Of a DNA stretch of 64,000 bases, positions 46,346 to 58,214 are shown piece by piece; the first letter of the stretch is position 1, and every line of letters starts with the position of its first letter. The notes under the pieces were generated by a model that made no database searches, was not told the origin of the DNA, and saw only the letters and a list, made by a program, of their open reading frames with translations. This stretch comes from Cryptomeria japonica (lineage: Eukaryota > Streptophyta > Pinopsida > Cupressales > Cupressaceae): positions 439,607,213 through 439,671,212 of the forward strand of contig NC_081407.1 in assembly GCF_030272615.1 (NCBI RefSeq). The letters run 5' to 3'. The position numbers and the translations under genes are program-made.

Positions 46346-48183
46346 TCATTCCTCAGATTTAGAGAGGTGGCTGGCATCAAAGGCCACAGTTGATAGTGGT
46401 CTCCCTCTTTTTTTCCTCAGTTCAGAGAGTTGATTAGGTCCTAAGGATTCTTTCCTGGCTGAATTATCTTTACCAACTTTAGGAGATCTTTTCCTTCTTC
46501 TTTTTTTTGTTTTATTACCAGTTAGGTCTTCTCCCCCATCATTGGCTCCAACCTCAAAGGTTTTAGGATCAGGGGAGAAAGAATTTCCCTTCACAATATC
46601 GTTATTCACTGTTATAGCTGACTGTACCCCAGGTTCAGTACCATGCCCTTTCTCGAGGGGTTGGTCTGAAGGAGAAGTGGTGGGCTCCACCTCCCCATCA
46701 GTGTTATCAGAGGTTATTTTAATCTGATTACTGGATTCTATGTCACCTCCTGTCTTAGTCTCCTCTATAATATTTTCCATATGAGGGGTGCTCATATCCT
46801 TTGTGGGGCCATTCATATTAATTTTAGGTCCATAAAGGGAGTGACTAACCTTCTCGGTAGCACTGGTGACAACATGGGTCCCACCATCTTCCCCTCCGAT
46901 CAACTCTTGGAGGAAGGGTATGGTACATGACTCAATTTCCATTTTTTGATTACTTAATGCTAGTTCAAGTTGTTTTCTATGATCTGCCGCCATCTTCAGC
47001 TTTTCAAGGATAATTTGCTGAGCATTTTGCTTCCTAGGTTCACCAGTAGGAATGGAGATTTTGCTCTTATCTATTTCTAGAACATCAGGTTCCCTAATAG
47101 TCTGATTAGCTTCTTTTAATGCCAACTAATATTTGAGAATAGCTTCTACAGTTGAGGGAGGTGAAGTGGATGTGCAAGGGAGGGTTTGGGGTTGAGATAG
47201 GGGGCGAGAAGGATCAGATGAGGGGAGAGTTTCAACAACCCTAGGTTAGGGGGAGGGGTCAAGGGGTGGGGAAGCAGAGGGAATAGGAATAGTCTATTTT
47301 GTTTCTTCTCACTCTGAGTGAGGGCGGTTTCTGTTGGAAGTCTTCTTGAGGGAGGTACCATATTTCTTCACCATCAGAGGGTATTTTTTCAAATAATGGC
47401 CACTTCTTCTACATCTATGACATGCATTTATCCCTCATAAGTATTCTAAGGGACACGAGAAGAGTTGGTTTTCTATACAGATGCCAATACCCGAGGGGAG
47501 GATTACTCCAGGGTTGAATGCAATTAGAACCCTCACATCCATGTGAGGTAGCAGAGAGGCTGAGGAATCAATTTTAATAACCTTTCCAAGCGACTCCGTG
47601 ATTTTAGCAATACAATTCCACAAAAATGGGGGGACATTTTTAATAACTACCTATTTAGGGTTGGAGAGTGCCATTATTCCTTCATTACAAGCAAGTGGAG
47701 TCCAGGGGATGGCCCTAAAATAGGCATTGCCTATACTCCAAAATTGTTTTTCAATAACCTTCTTTTGGATCTCTTTATCATTAAAGAAATAAAAAATAAA
47801 CCTTTTTGTAACATTTTGTAGAATGAAAACTGAATTCCAAGCTTAACAGACCAAGTATCATGAAACCATTTATTAAGATATTGTCTAGATGGCATTTTAT
47901 CTACATCAAGGGTTGCTAAAAAAATTGCAAAATCCCTAAACCTAGAAATTTCTTTAGAAATACATTCAGTCATAGAGGAATTAGGTCTAATGATGACTCT
48001 CGGGGCCTAGGCAACCTCACCTTCTTCGAGATTTGCTACTGTATCCTAGTTTGTCTCTGGTTCGAACCTTGCTTCATCCGGGATGGTCATGCGATGCCCT
48101 TGAACAGCTTTGCTAAATGATTTTGTGCCATTAGCAGAGGGTTTGTGGGTATTAATCCCTTCACCGCCAGTTTTCTTCTTCAT
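46346..48183 (-). pseudogene. LINE ORF1: DUF4283-like RNA-binding protein (broken)
   Basis: The likely start is ATG at 48,183, giving MKKKTGGEGINTHKPSANGT. A DUF4283-like region follows (FRDFAIFLATLDVDKMPSRQ, WFHDTWSVKLGIQFSF, then KVIKIDSSASLLPHMDVRVL). Next is a CCHC-type knuckle INACHRCRRSGHY whose last Cys is replaced by Tyr (near 47,385-47,420). The C-terminal half (47,125-46,346) is acidic then basic, with KTKKRRRKRSPKVGKDNSAR as a likely nuclear signal. Several in-frame stops interrupt it, one 46 codons after the start and one just before the knuckle. It would package LINE RNA. Confidence 0.78.
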
Positions 48184-48314
48184 TAATGGAGGCACGAATA
48201 AAGTTTAATGCGGGGGCCTCCCACTAGGTCTGGGAGCCCCCAGGTAGAGAGTCAACCTGCAGCCAAGGACCATTTGTGTGCCTTGGTTGAAGAGCTCTCT
48301 ATTCAATATGTAAT

Positions 48315-48372
48315 AATATTAACTTAACTTAATGTACTTTCATGCTTTATCTTTCACTATGTTGTTTATATT
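48315..48372 (+). repeat. C3 5' LTR, second piece (with G3 target site)
   Basis: Short stretch between the LINE and G3. Its last five bases ATATT (48,368-48,372) recur right after G3. Confidence 0.65.
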
Positions 48373-49584
48373 TTTAGTGTCATAAAATTGCAGCCCTATC
48401 AATTTTTGACCACATTAGGGTCCTCATGCATACAAAATCGAATCCCCTAGCGTGATCGGAGACCAGAAACTGCTCAACCCCTGAATATTGCTTCTCCCTT
48501 GCCCTTCGCACCACCTTGTCTTCACTCTACCTTGGATAAAAGGGTAGGACAGGGATGTGGCACCCCTGTCCCTGCCCTATTTTGGGGCAGGACCCTTCCT
48601 AAGTCTACATTGAAGGTTGTGCAGTGAGCGGGAAAACTTCCCCAATGTCGGCTTGTGATGAAAATCAGTTTCATTAACCTTAATTGACAAGTATAAAACT
48701 TGCATTTTCCCTCTCATTTGCATAAAGTGGGTGAAGCGATAAGATAGATACATGAGATCACACATTCAAGCATTCAAGATAATTCAAGTATTCTTTTCCA
48801 GCATTGAGCATTCTCAAGTCTCCCTTCAAGGCTAGGTGTTGCATTCAAGTCAAGGATTCAACCATTGAGGAGGAGATTCATTCCAACATTCAACTACATA
48901 CAAGCATTTCTACCTACATTCTATCTACAACCTCCCTTGAGGTGATTTACATTACAGTCTTTCAGTTACATTTACTTGCAAGTACTTTCTTTCATTACTT
49001 GGTTAATTCCAAAACTTGGGTTTGACCTGAAGGCAAACCCCCAATCCCAACCCCAGTTCCTCTCTTTTTTGTGTGTAGGTTGCAAGTGCACAACTGTACT
49101 TTCATATTTGGACTCCATTTGTAGAGGCGAAAAAACCCTTTTCATTTTGTAGATTTTTTGGAGGACCTTGTACATTCTCACCACGATCAGGGAAAATTTT
49201 CCTCAAATTCACAGGGTGGCTTTGTCACGACATATTACTGCCAGATCCAGGTGCACAACTTCATCCCACACTCTGATCTTATGTTATTACCAGTTCTTTG
49301 CCACTTTTGCACTTAGTCACTACATAATTCAATCAATTCCTTTCCATTCCAAATAGAAGAGGGGACTAGCTTATCATTCCCATTTTATTCATAATTCTAT
49401 CTTCTTCTTTGGAGGTTGAATCTAGTGAATTTCCCCCCCCCCTCTTCTAATGTAATGCGTGAAAAGTGTTTGAAGGGAAATCTGTAGTGAAACTCTCATC
49501 TCTCCTTGGAGGGAAAGGGTAGCTTTCCTCTCGATCTGTCATTCACACATTTTTCACCCACCATTACGTTTTGGTGATATTACA
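48373..49584 (+). repeat. G3 5' LTR
   Basis: About 1,212 bp ending GATATTACA. It has a hairpin-forming GGACAGGG...CCCTGTCC near 48,547-48,570 and TATA-like AAGTATAAAACTTGC near 48,690. It is related to the G2 LTR in layout and in pieces such as GACCTGAAGGCAAACCC. Confidence 0.88.
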
Positions 49585-49603
49585 TTTTGGTGAGCCCGAT
49601 GTC
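49585..49603 (+). other. G3 primer-binding-site candidate
   Basis: TTTTGGTGAGCCCGATGTC follows the 5' LTR, matching the G2 site apart from a few bases. Confidence 0.55.
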
Positions 49604-50706
49604 TTGCATGCTTTCCTTTGAACAAAATTGCATATTTTTCATTTGCAAGTTTCAAATTTCTACAAACTTGGTGCTTAAATCATTAAAAACCCTAGTTTTT
49701 AAAATTAAAATTGAACCTATGATTTGTAAAAATTGCTTGTGGTTATCTTAGATCTGAAAATTGTTTTGATTTTCAAATTCAATTTCCTCATTGTCTTGTT
49801 CAATTTGCAAATCAAATTTACAAAATTAAGCGGTTACTTGTTAAAACCCTAATTTTTCAAAAATCATCTTGAACTTGTGCAAAAATTAGATTTTCATTTA
49901 ATTTTCAAATTTCTGATTGTTCTCAGATTTGTTTTCATTCCTACAATTAAAATTTTCAATTTCCCTCCTTTATCCCAAAATTCAAATTTCAAAATTAAGT
50001 GGTTAGGTCATAAAACCCTATTTTTCAAATTTAATTGGATTTTGTGCAAATTTCAATCAATTTCATTCCAATTCAGATTTCCAAACATTTTCAAAGGTGC
50101 CCCTATCCATTAGGTTTGACATTTTTCAAATTTGCAATTCAATTCCTCTTTTTCTTCAAAACCCTAATAGGGTCCTATTTTTACATTTGAACCTTAATCT
50201 CACCCATCTAGAAATCGTAAAATTTGCCGATTTTTTGTGGTTAGCTTTGAAATCATCGTAATATTCATTGTTGAAAATTTCAAAAAAAGTTGGTCGGACC
50301 ATGTGCACTACCGCCACGATCCTCAGCTTTTTTCCTAAAATTTTGGGAGACTGTTATGACTGTATTTAATAGCCTAAATCAAGAAGATTGGCTGATTTTG
50401 TCAATTTTTGATCCCTCTAGAATCGAAAATACCTTTAAAATTCAACATTTTAAATTTCAAGAAAAAATTTTAAATTAAGAGGTTCATTATAGTCTGGCTT
50501 GATTTTAAAATTTCTGATTTTAAAATTAAGTGGTATTCCCTTGGCCCTAATTTTAAAATTCTGATTTCCTTTAATTTTTGGAAATTGTGTAATCATCTTC
50601 TTCCAACAAAGTTCAAATTGTTTAATCAATATTTTCTTAAATTCTGCATTAATCAATTTTGTAAGCTTTGTTCGAAAATTCAAAATTCAAATTTTCCCTC
50701 TAGTGC
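49604..50706 (+). other. G3 leader
   Basis: AT-rich untranslated DNA of about 1.1 kb. It contains TCGGACCATGTGCACTACCG and a nearby CCACGATCC (50,290-50,330), the counterpart of the duplicated G2 leader motif. I see no gene in it. Confidence 0.55.
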
Positions 50707-52440
50707 ATGAGTTTCACCACTATTAGTCCTACCTACACTATCCTTGTTAGACAAAGCATTAGAATTAAGGCCTCCCAAGTTTTAATTACCAAGGAAATGG
50801 AGCCTAATTTGGGTGACTTCTTTAATGAGGATCATGCTAATTCTTCCCATCCTAATCTTGTGCCTATTCACCCCATTGATGAATCCCATGATGAAGAAGA
50901 AGCTTTAACTAGGGTCTCTATAGATCAACTTTCCACATTGGATAATCAATTTGATAACTTTTAATAATGGATGTCCCAAGAATACCCTAATAGTGAAACT
51001 CTTCCATTAATTGAAGGTCTCATATGCATGATTCAAAGTGATAAGAATGGAATTGATATATTGCGTGGCATTGCACATATTGTTGATTCTAATGTCATGC
51101 CTATCAAAAGTTGTGTCAAAACCCTAGGTTATTCACAACCTTCAACACAAGTCAATCCTTCAATTCCTTTGAATACTCTTATGACTAGTATTCCTATTTT
51201 TACCTCCAACATCATGACTACATCAACTTAAAATGTCATTCCTGCAACAATTAGTCATGGAGGCAATCCCTCTTCTTCATTTAATCCTCCATATTTACCT
51301 ATGTCTTCCATAAGTATTTATGTTATCCCTCAACCAATCAATGTGACACAAGGGGGAAATTCCTTCAACAACTTTGTTTCTCCTTTAAGTGTCCCTTTTC
51401 CTACCCAATCATCACATATGCCTACTTATCATAATGTCCCACCACCTTATTCTTAGTCCACGCCTTCTTTCAATAACATCACAAGACCTTCTCAATCAAC
51501 TATGTCTAACATCAATTCTTCTACCGAAGTGACAATTAACAATCTTGCTCAAAGTGTGTCTTCCTTACAACAACAAATTGCTTCTACGAGTCAATCCAAG
51601 TTTAGTGTGCCCACCTTTGATATTGCGAGCCCACTTTCTCTTGATATTGTTAAATTTGTGCCACCTAAATATGTTGAGGTCCCTCAATTACAACCCTATA
51701 ATGGAAAAGGTGATCAAAGATTGCTTGCAAAATTGTTTACAAGAACACTAAGAGATAAGGCTTTACAATGGTATTTCTCTTTGCCTTCTTATCCTATCAC
51801 TTCCTTTCAACAATTGGCAAATGCTTTCATCCAACAATTTCAAAACAACATTGGTCCTAAAATCACTTTGACTAATTTAATGCATTGTAAACAAGGTGTT
51901 AAAGAAAAAGTGATTGATTTCATTGGTAGATATAAGAATTTGTGTGCTCAAATTTCTTTTCCTATACCAGATAATGATATTAAAAAAAAAATCATTTCTA
52001 ATTTACAAAAAGATATCAGAGAAAACCTTCTTTTGTCTAAGTTTACTTCCTTTCCGCAGTTGTGCACAACACTCCACAATTATCAACTAGCTGTGAGTCA
52101 AATGGACCAATCCACTCCTATGGATCCAAGTGCTAAGGGGGAGAGTGTTCAACAACCATTTGTGAAGTTCAAACCAACAAAAAGATTCATCAAGTTCAAT
52201 AATACAATCAACAACCACAATGTGAATACTACAATAGGCATGCCTCCTACTTCTATTTTTTTCCAAAGAGAAAGACAATTTGCTCCTTTGAATGAATATT
52301 TAGATAGTATTATGTCTCAGTTGTTGCAAAGACATGTTATCAAACTTCCTCCTATAAAACCATTTGATCCTTCTAAACTTGCATCCCCTTATTTTGATAA
52401 CAACTCATTTTGTCAATTTCATCATCGGCTTGGTCATGAT
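50707..52440 (+). other. G3 gag region
   Basis: Starts MSFTTISPTYTILVRQSIRI like G2. The capsid-type domain (about 51,700-52,080) reads LFTRTLRDKALQWYFSLPSY, SFQQLANAFIQQFQNNIGPK, LMHCKQGVKEKVIDFIGRYK. The knuckle-like FCQFHHRLGHDTKKCF lies near 52,410-52,455. The high protein similarity to G2 contrasts with faster change in noncoding parts. It is a fossil copy with a few breaks. Confidence 0.82.
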
Positions 52441-52459
52441 ACTAAGAAATGTTTTGCAT

Positions 52460-53544
52460 TGAAAAATAAGACTCAAGATTTGATTGATAATAACAATATA
52501 TTTGTGGCAAGTGTGAATGAACTAGGGAATAAATCCATACCTACTCGTAATCAAAATCTTAAACCTTCTCATACCTCTAACATTATTGAGATTGTGCCTA
52601 CTTCTTTCTCTTCTAACGAATTCACCTCTATGGCTCTGAACTTGGTAAATATGGTAGAAAAACAAGATATGCATAAGGATCCTTGTATTACATTTGACCC
52701 TAGTGAGACTATTAGAGCACCTGATGGCCCTTTATATATAGTTAAGAAGGTTAAGGATATACCTTGCCATGGTACCCTTATTGATCCCTCTTGCATGGTT
52801 AATATCATAACTGAAGAGTATCTTTTCACTTTACGATTGCATAAACCAATATATGATGCTTCTAATGTGGTTCTGAAGTTATTTGATGGATTCTCTTGTC
52901 CTACCATTGGCCCTATCACTCTTCCTATTGAAGTTCATACTAAATATATGGATGTTAACTTTGTTATCATTCCCTCTTCTGACCAATTCCGTGTGAAGTT
53001 GGGCTATCCTTGGCTATCTTCCATGAAGGCTATTGCTTCTCCAAACCACAAGTGTCTGAAATTTTCTCACAATGGAGAAATCATAACCATGAACCATAGC
53101 TTATTTCATCCATCCGAAAGAAACCCCGATGTTCCTATTGATTTCTTTTGGCCTAAGCAATTTAAATCTCTTCCATCAAGGAGCGATGCTCTTTTTCAAT
53201 CTTATCACAAATGGAAGAAAGATATGATATTATCCTTAAGTAAACCTAGATCCCCAACACTTGACATTCCTATCATATTTGAAGATGAGGTTCTTCCCCT
53301 CATGGATAGAACTAATCTCCCTCCTAAGGAAGATCCTCAATCTATTCCTATGGATGTGACTATACCTTCTCCTAAGAAGAACAACAATATTCCTCCTAAG
53401 GTTAGACATGTACCTCCTCCTCATGATGGACCTGGTCTTCTTCCTACACCTAACATTCCTCCTTTATATGGCACAGTTCCACCTCCTTCCTCTTATTGGG
53501 AGAAGAGGCCTACTTCTCCTCTTCTTCAACCTAAAAAACCTTAA
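52460..53544 (+). other. G3 protease-like and proline-rich region
   Basis: In one frame with the end of gag. Conserved with G2: GPLYIVKKVKDIPCHGTLID, VVLKLFDGFSCPTIGPITLP, FRVKLGYPWLSSMKAIASP, then PIDFFWPKQFKSLPSRSDAL and the Pro-rich PPPHDGPGLLPTPNIPPLYG. A retropepsin-like fold is inferred from the strand order; activity is unknown. Confidence 0.65.
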
Positions 53545-53727
53545 CCTAAACCTTCAACTATCAAGGAGAGAAACATTCCTACTTTTTCAAGTGTTTCTCC
53601 TCCTTCTCAGCCTTCCACTAAGACTCAACAAAATTTTTGTGTGAGAGAACACTGCCGAAGATGTTGTGTTTGAGCTTGTGAAGTTGTCCCTCAAAATACT
53701 CAAGCTCCTAAGACTCCAACAGTTGAC

Positions 53728-54087
53728 ATGATTCCCTTTTCTCCTAAGCAAGATGTTCAACCTACATCTCCAAATTATAAGTTGCACAAAACATGTAATG
53801 GACTTACTCCTATTCATGTTCTTGCTCCTCTTTCTCTAAACTTTGATGAAGAAATGGGTGAAAATGTTATTCATGATGGCAATATAACTCCTAATGCTTC
53901 TAATAGTGAGTATGAATATGTCAATGTGGACAAGTATTCATCAACTGAATTTTCACAAACCCTAATCCTAGCTCCTAGAATCGAACAAAGTGACTTACAA
54001 CATGAGCATGGTCCTTATTTGGATCTTGTGATAGATCCATTTGTTGTGCTTGATGTCACTCCTTTGGCATGTTTCTCACCTTCCTAA
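53728..54087 (+). other. G3 conserved acidic C-terminal domain
   Basis: Counterpart of 14,498-14,905 in G2: GENVIHDGNITPNASNSEYE, TEFSQTLILAPRIEQSD and EHGPYLDLVIDPFVVLDVTP. It is present in both copies at the same place, with no known family. Confidence 0.6.
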
Positions 54088-54089
54088 AA

Positions 54090-54865
54090 TAGTGATCAAC
54101 AATATTGGGAGGCAGATGTCATGCTAGACTATTAATATTAGCACTATAGATCTTCTCTTTTTTGACCATTCTTCTATGTGTATCCTTGTTCTTCTATTAT
54201 CCCCTTAATGTCTAGTTGGGGACGATGCAAAGAATTGACATATTTTCTTGGTCTCTTTCATGTTGACTCAAAAGACATCCTCTCTTCCCTTTCTTCCAAG
54301 GAAGTTTTCTTTTTTGGGGGAATGACGATTATTATATGCACATACATATATGATATACCTAAGTTATCATACAACATACTGACCCCGAGGAAAGCAAAAC
54401 TACCTTGTGTTTTATGTCCATTATCCTTGGGTTTATTCCTTGATCGGGGGCTAAATCCTTGCGATAATGTGCTCCCTCTCTTTTCTCTCTCTTGTGTGTA
54501 TCCTACCTTAAAGAAATTGCTCCCGATAAGGCATGCGTGATCACTTTAACGTGGGGGCATACACTCCGCTCATATTTTCCTTCTTGATACTTAGAATTAC
54601 TTAGTGAAATTTATTTTGCTTTGTAATCTTTGGTATCCTTTCCTTCATGAATCATAGTGAAGGGAACTTTACTACTTGCAGTCATGGTTCTCACCTTCTC
54701 GATCTTCCCTTTTACTTTGTCAATCGAAGTCATAAGATCCTAAGTCCACTGGGGGTTTGGCGCATCTTGCCTACTTGACATGGTAAAAGTCTTTCAATCT
54801 TGTTTCCTTGTACTTTACTAATAGTATTGGTGTACGCTCATACTTCCGCTAAATTGGGGGCTAAA
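54090..54865 (+). other. G3 3' noncoding region and polypurine tract
   Basis: No gene. Shares ordered pieces with G2 (CATGTTGACTCAAAAGACA, ACTGACCCCGAGGAAAG, GGGGGCTAAATCCTTG). The tract TTGGGGGCTAAA abuts the LTR. Confidence 0.6.
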
Positions 54866-55564
54866 TGTAGTGTCATAAAATTGCGACCCTAGAAATTTTT
54901 TACCACATTAGGGTCCTCACGCATGCGAAATCAAATCCCCTATCCTAATTGGAGATTGGAGACTGCTCAACCCCTAAAAACTACTTCTCCCTTGCCCTTT
55001 ACACCACCCTGTCGGCACTCTGCCTTGGAGAAAAGGGTAGGATAGGGGCATGGCACCCCTATCCCCCCTAGGATAGGGGTGTGGCACCCCTATCCCTACC
55101 CTATTTTGGGGTAGGATCCTTCCTAAGTTAGCATTGAAGGTTGTGCAGTGACAGGGAAAACTTCCTCAATGTCGACTTGTGATGAAAATCAGTTTCATTA
55201 ACCCTAATTGACAAGTATAAAAGTTGTATTTGCCCTCTCATTTGCATAGAGTGGGTGAAGTGATAAGACAGATACATGAGATCACACATTCAAGCATTCT
55301 TTTCTAGCATTTAGCATTCTAAAGTCTCCCTTCAAGGCTAGGTGTTGCATTCAAGTCAAGGATTCAACCATTAAGGAGGAGATTCATTCCAACATTCAAC
55401 TTCATACAAGTATTTCTACCTACATTCTATCTATGAGGTGATTTACATTACAGTCTTTCAGTTATATTTACTTGCAAGTACTTTTTTTCATTACATGGTT
55501 AATTCCAAAATTGGGGTTTGACCTGAAGGCAAACCCCCAATCCCACCCCTTTTCCTCTCTTTTT

Positions 55565-55912
55565 TGTTAGAGTTATCTTGTATTAGCTAATAATTATTTA
55601 TTTAATTATTAGCCTATTAAACTCTACGCTGAAGGTAAACTTAGGCATTTAATAAATATTGTAGGTATTTAATAATTATTCTAATTATTAAATACACATT
55701 ATCCCTTTAGGGTTTCTTTAGGGTTGCTATTATCCTTTTATAAGGATTGTATTATACTTGTTAATTAAATTGATTCCCCTTCTGAATGATGATTTTCTTC
55801 TTCAAAGCATTTATGTTTTTTTGCTTTATGTGCTTCCATTCTTCTCTTGTGATAGGTATTTGCATACAGGTGTTCTTGGGATCTTTGAAGTTGTATTTCC
55901 TCAACTTCTTCA
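55565..55912 (+). repeat. S1 5' LTR
   Basis: 348 bp. The first 50 bases contain the inverted AT-rich AATAATTATTTATTTAATTATT, able to fold back. Confidence 0.9.
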
Positions 55913-57179
55913 TGGTATCAGAGCCTACATCTACTACTACTTGTTCCTGATTTTTCAGAAGATTTTTTGGAGGAGGGTTTCAAGTTTTTTCAAAGTTTTT
56001 TATTGGATCTGTGGTAGTTGTTTTGTTTCTGATCATTTTGGGCTCAAACGGAACTCATTTTTAGCTCAGAATGCCCCAAAACCCCCATTTCCATATAAAA
56101 TTTGTCAAATTTTGACAAATTTGGGTTCTAAATTTTTTTCTTTGGTTTTGCCTTTTTTGGCACAAATTTCAAAAAATTCACCAAAAAAATATCATAAAAA
56201 AAAATTAGAGCAGCTTGGGCCAAAATAGACTTCACCGTTGGCTTTTGAAGGGTGTTTCCATTCATTTCGATATATAATTCGACCTATTTCGGTTACAAGT
56301 GCATCTAGGCCATGATTTTTTCATTAGCACACTTTACGAGGCACAAAAATCCATACGGATGTACTTGCAAATGCGTCAGAAAATTTTCATCAAAAATAAA
56401 TAAATAAATAATTTTTTTACCCTTTTTATGCCTAAAAAGAGGGGTTTTTTTCTTTTGGCCATATCTTGGGCATACGGAGTCATTCTTTTGAAAACGAATA
56501 GGCGTCGGAAAGCTGGTTCCGAGCCGGACCTCATTTACCATCTACCATTTTCTAGTGAGTGTTCTTTCCATGACATTCATCTCATGATGTGTGTTAAGTG
56601 AGTGTTCCTTCCACAACACCATGTACTTTCTCTGCACCCTCGATGTTCCTGGTTCGTCATCATGCAGTTCTTGTTGGTCGTTCTTTTCAGTGTTCCTATC
56701 CCTCTCCCTTTTCAGCATTATGGGGAGGTTTTTCCTATTGGTTCTAATGCTTCCTTGGTTCGATTGATCAGCTCTTCAGGCTTTGGTGTCTCATGCCATT
56801 TGTATCTTCGAGTTTAGTTGTTTGCCTTTGTTTGCCATCTAATTCAAGTAGTGTCATTTGAGGGCACTCATGCAGATTACAATCTTCTTTACCTGATCAT
56901 GTTTTATTTCAATGGAGGTTCTTTAGATCAACAGTTACTCTTTGACAGTGTTTGCAGCTATTTCCTGCTTCAGTGGCGTTCTTTCTTTTCCATCTCTTTT
57001 TGGAGTAGAGTTTTTTTCCCACGTGGTTTTCTCTATTTCTCCATTTCATAGAGATTTGGTTGTGATTGGGACCTCATTAGGCCTTGTCGCTAGGACCCAA
57101 ATTTGCCTTCATCATGTAGCATTTTTTGCTTCATGCATTTAGTTTTTTAGCTACTCCCTAAGTTCATCTTAAGGGGGGG

Positions 57180-57527
57180 TGTTAGAGTTATCTTGTATTA
57201 GCTAATAATTATTTATTTAATTATTAGTATATTAAACTCTATGCTTAAGCTAAACTTAGGCATTTAATAAATATTGTAGGTATTTAATAATTATTCTAAT
57301 TATTAAATACACATTATCCTTTTAGGGTTTCTTTAGGGTTGCTATTATCCTTTTATAAGGATTGTATTGTACTTGTTAATTAAATTTATTCCCTTTCTGA
57401 ATGATAATTTTCTTCTTCAGAGCATTTATGCTTTTTTGCTTTATGTGCTTCCATTCTTCTCTTGTGACAAGTATTTGCATGCAGGTGTTCTTGTGATCTC
57501 TGAAGTTGTATTTCCTCAACTTCTTCA
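57180..57527 (+). repeat. S1 3' LTR
   Basis: 348 bp, the same length as the 5' copy and about 95% identical by hand count. After it the G3 LTR resumes with TATGTGTAGGTTG. Confidence 0.9.
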
Positions 57528-58047
57528 TTTTCTATGTGTAGGTTGTAGGTGCATAGCTGTACTTTCAGATTTTGACTCCATTTTCAGAGGTGGAAAAACT
57601 CTTTTCGATTCACGGATTTTTTGGAGGACTATGTACATTCCCGCCATAGTCTAGGCAACTTTTCCTCAAATTTGCAGGCCGGCTTCGTCTTGACATATTA
57701 CTGCTAGATCCAGGTGCACAACTTCATCCCACACTCTGATCTTGAGTTATTACCAGTTCTTTGTCACTTTTGTACTTAGTCTCTACACATAATTCAATCA
57801 ATTCCTTTCCATTCCAAATAGAACAAGGGACTAACTTATCATTCCCATTTCATTCAAAATTCTATTTTCTTCTTTGGAGGTTGAATCTAGTTAATTTTCT
57901 CACCCTCTTCCAATGTAATGCGTGAAAAGTGTTTGAAGGGAAATCTGTAGTGACACTCTCATCTCTCCTTGGAGGGAAAGGGTAGTTTTCCTCTTGATCT
58001 CTCATTCACACATTTTTCACCCACCATTACATTTTGGTGACATTACA

Positions 58048-58160
58048 ATATTGTGCTTTAGTAAATGGTTTAAGATCTGCATTAAGTGTTTAATTTGTGG
58101 ATAACTAATTCACCCCCCCCCCCCCTCTCAGTTTTACTCTGGTATCTGAGATTCTAAGAA
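58048..58160 (+). repeat. C3 5' LTR, third piece (begins with G3 TSD)
   Basis: ATATT (58,048-58,052) repeats 48,368-48,372. The remaining LTR sequence runs to the primer site and includes a C-run near 58,112-58,125. Confidence 0.7.
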
Positions 58161-58175
58161 TTGGTATCAAAGCAA
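58160..58175 (+). other. C3 primer-binding site
   Basis: ATTGGTATCAAAGCAA, close to the initiator-Met-tRNA complement. Confidence 0.75.
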
Positions 58176-58214
58176 GGTACTCTCTGCAGAATCTTAACCA
58201 CTTGAGGAGATCCG

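Larger units (their letters stand above)
41980..48306 (-). mobile_element. L1-type LINE, nearly full length
   Basis: A minus-strand non-LTR retrotransposon of about 6.3 kb inserted in the C3 LTR. From right to left: a short 5' UTR, ORF1 (DUF4283-like domain and zinc knuckle), then ORF2 (endonuclease, RT, zf-RVT-like C terminus). It ends in a short A-rich tail near 41,980-41,995. TATGTAAT occurs on both sides (41,972-41,979 and 48,307-48,314), a candidate 8-bp target-site duplication. Several stops and frameshifts in both ORFs show that it is inactive. Confidence 0.88.
55565..57527 (+). mobile_element. S1: small non-autonomous LTR element
   Basis: Direct repeats of 348 bp (55,565-55,912 and 57,180-57,527) start TGTTAGAGTTATC and end AACTTCTTCA. 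The internal part is only about 1.27 kb. TGGTATCAGAGCC follows the first LTR (initiator-Met primer site) and CTTAAGGGGGGG precedes the second (polypurine tract). The internal DNA has no gag, RT or integrase motif, so it resembles a TRIM-like or short LARD-like derivative of a copia element. The LTRs differ at about 17 positions by hand count, about 5%. The target site is a T-run, so the exact TSD is ambiguous. Confidence 0.88.
48373..58047 (+). mobile_element. G3: gypsy-type element without pol, relative of G2
   Basis: LTRs at 48,373-49,584 and 54,866-58,047 (the latter enlarged by S1); TSD ATATT on both sides. The internal layout matches G2: leader, gag starting MSFTTISPTYT, protease-like and Pro-rich region, acidic C-terminal domain, 3' noncoding stretch and the tract TTGGGGGCTAAA. 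No RT, RNase H or integrase is present. The LTRs differ by more than a tenth by eye, so it is clearly older than G2. It carries about five breaks. Confidence 0.9.
54866..58047 (+). repeat. G3 3' LTR, split by S1
   Basis: Starts TGTAGTGTCATAAAATTG and ends GACATTACA; S1 occupies 55,565-57,527. It has two copies of the U3 hairpin module (55,040-55,064 and 55,071-55,095) where the 5' LTR has one. Confidence 0.88.

Noticed and set aside
56602-57142. Open frames inside S1
   Set aside because: Phe/Ser-rich, overlapping in two frames, with no gag or pol motif; S1 is better described as non-coding.
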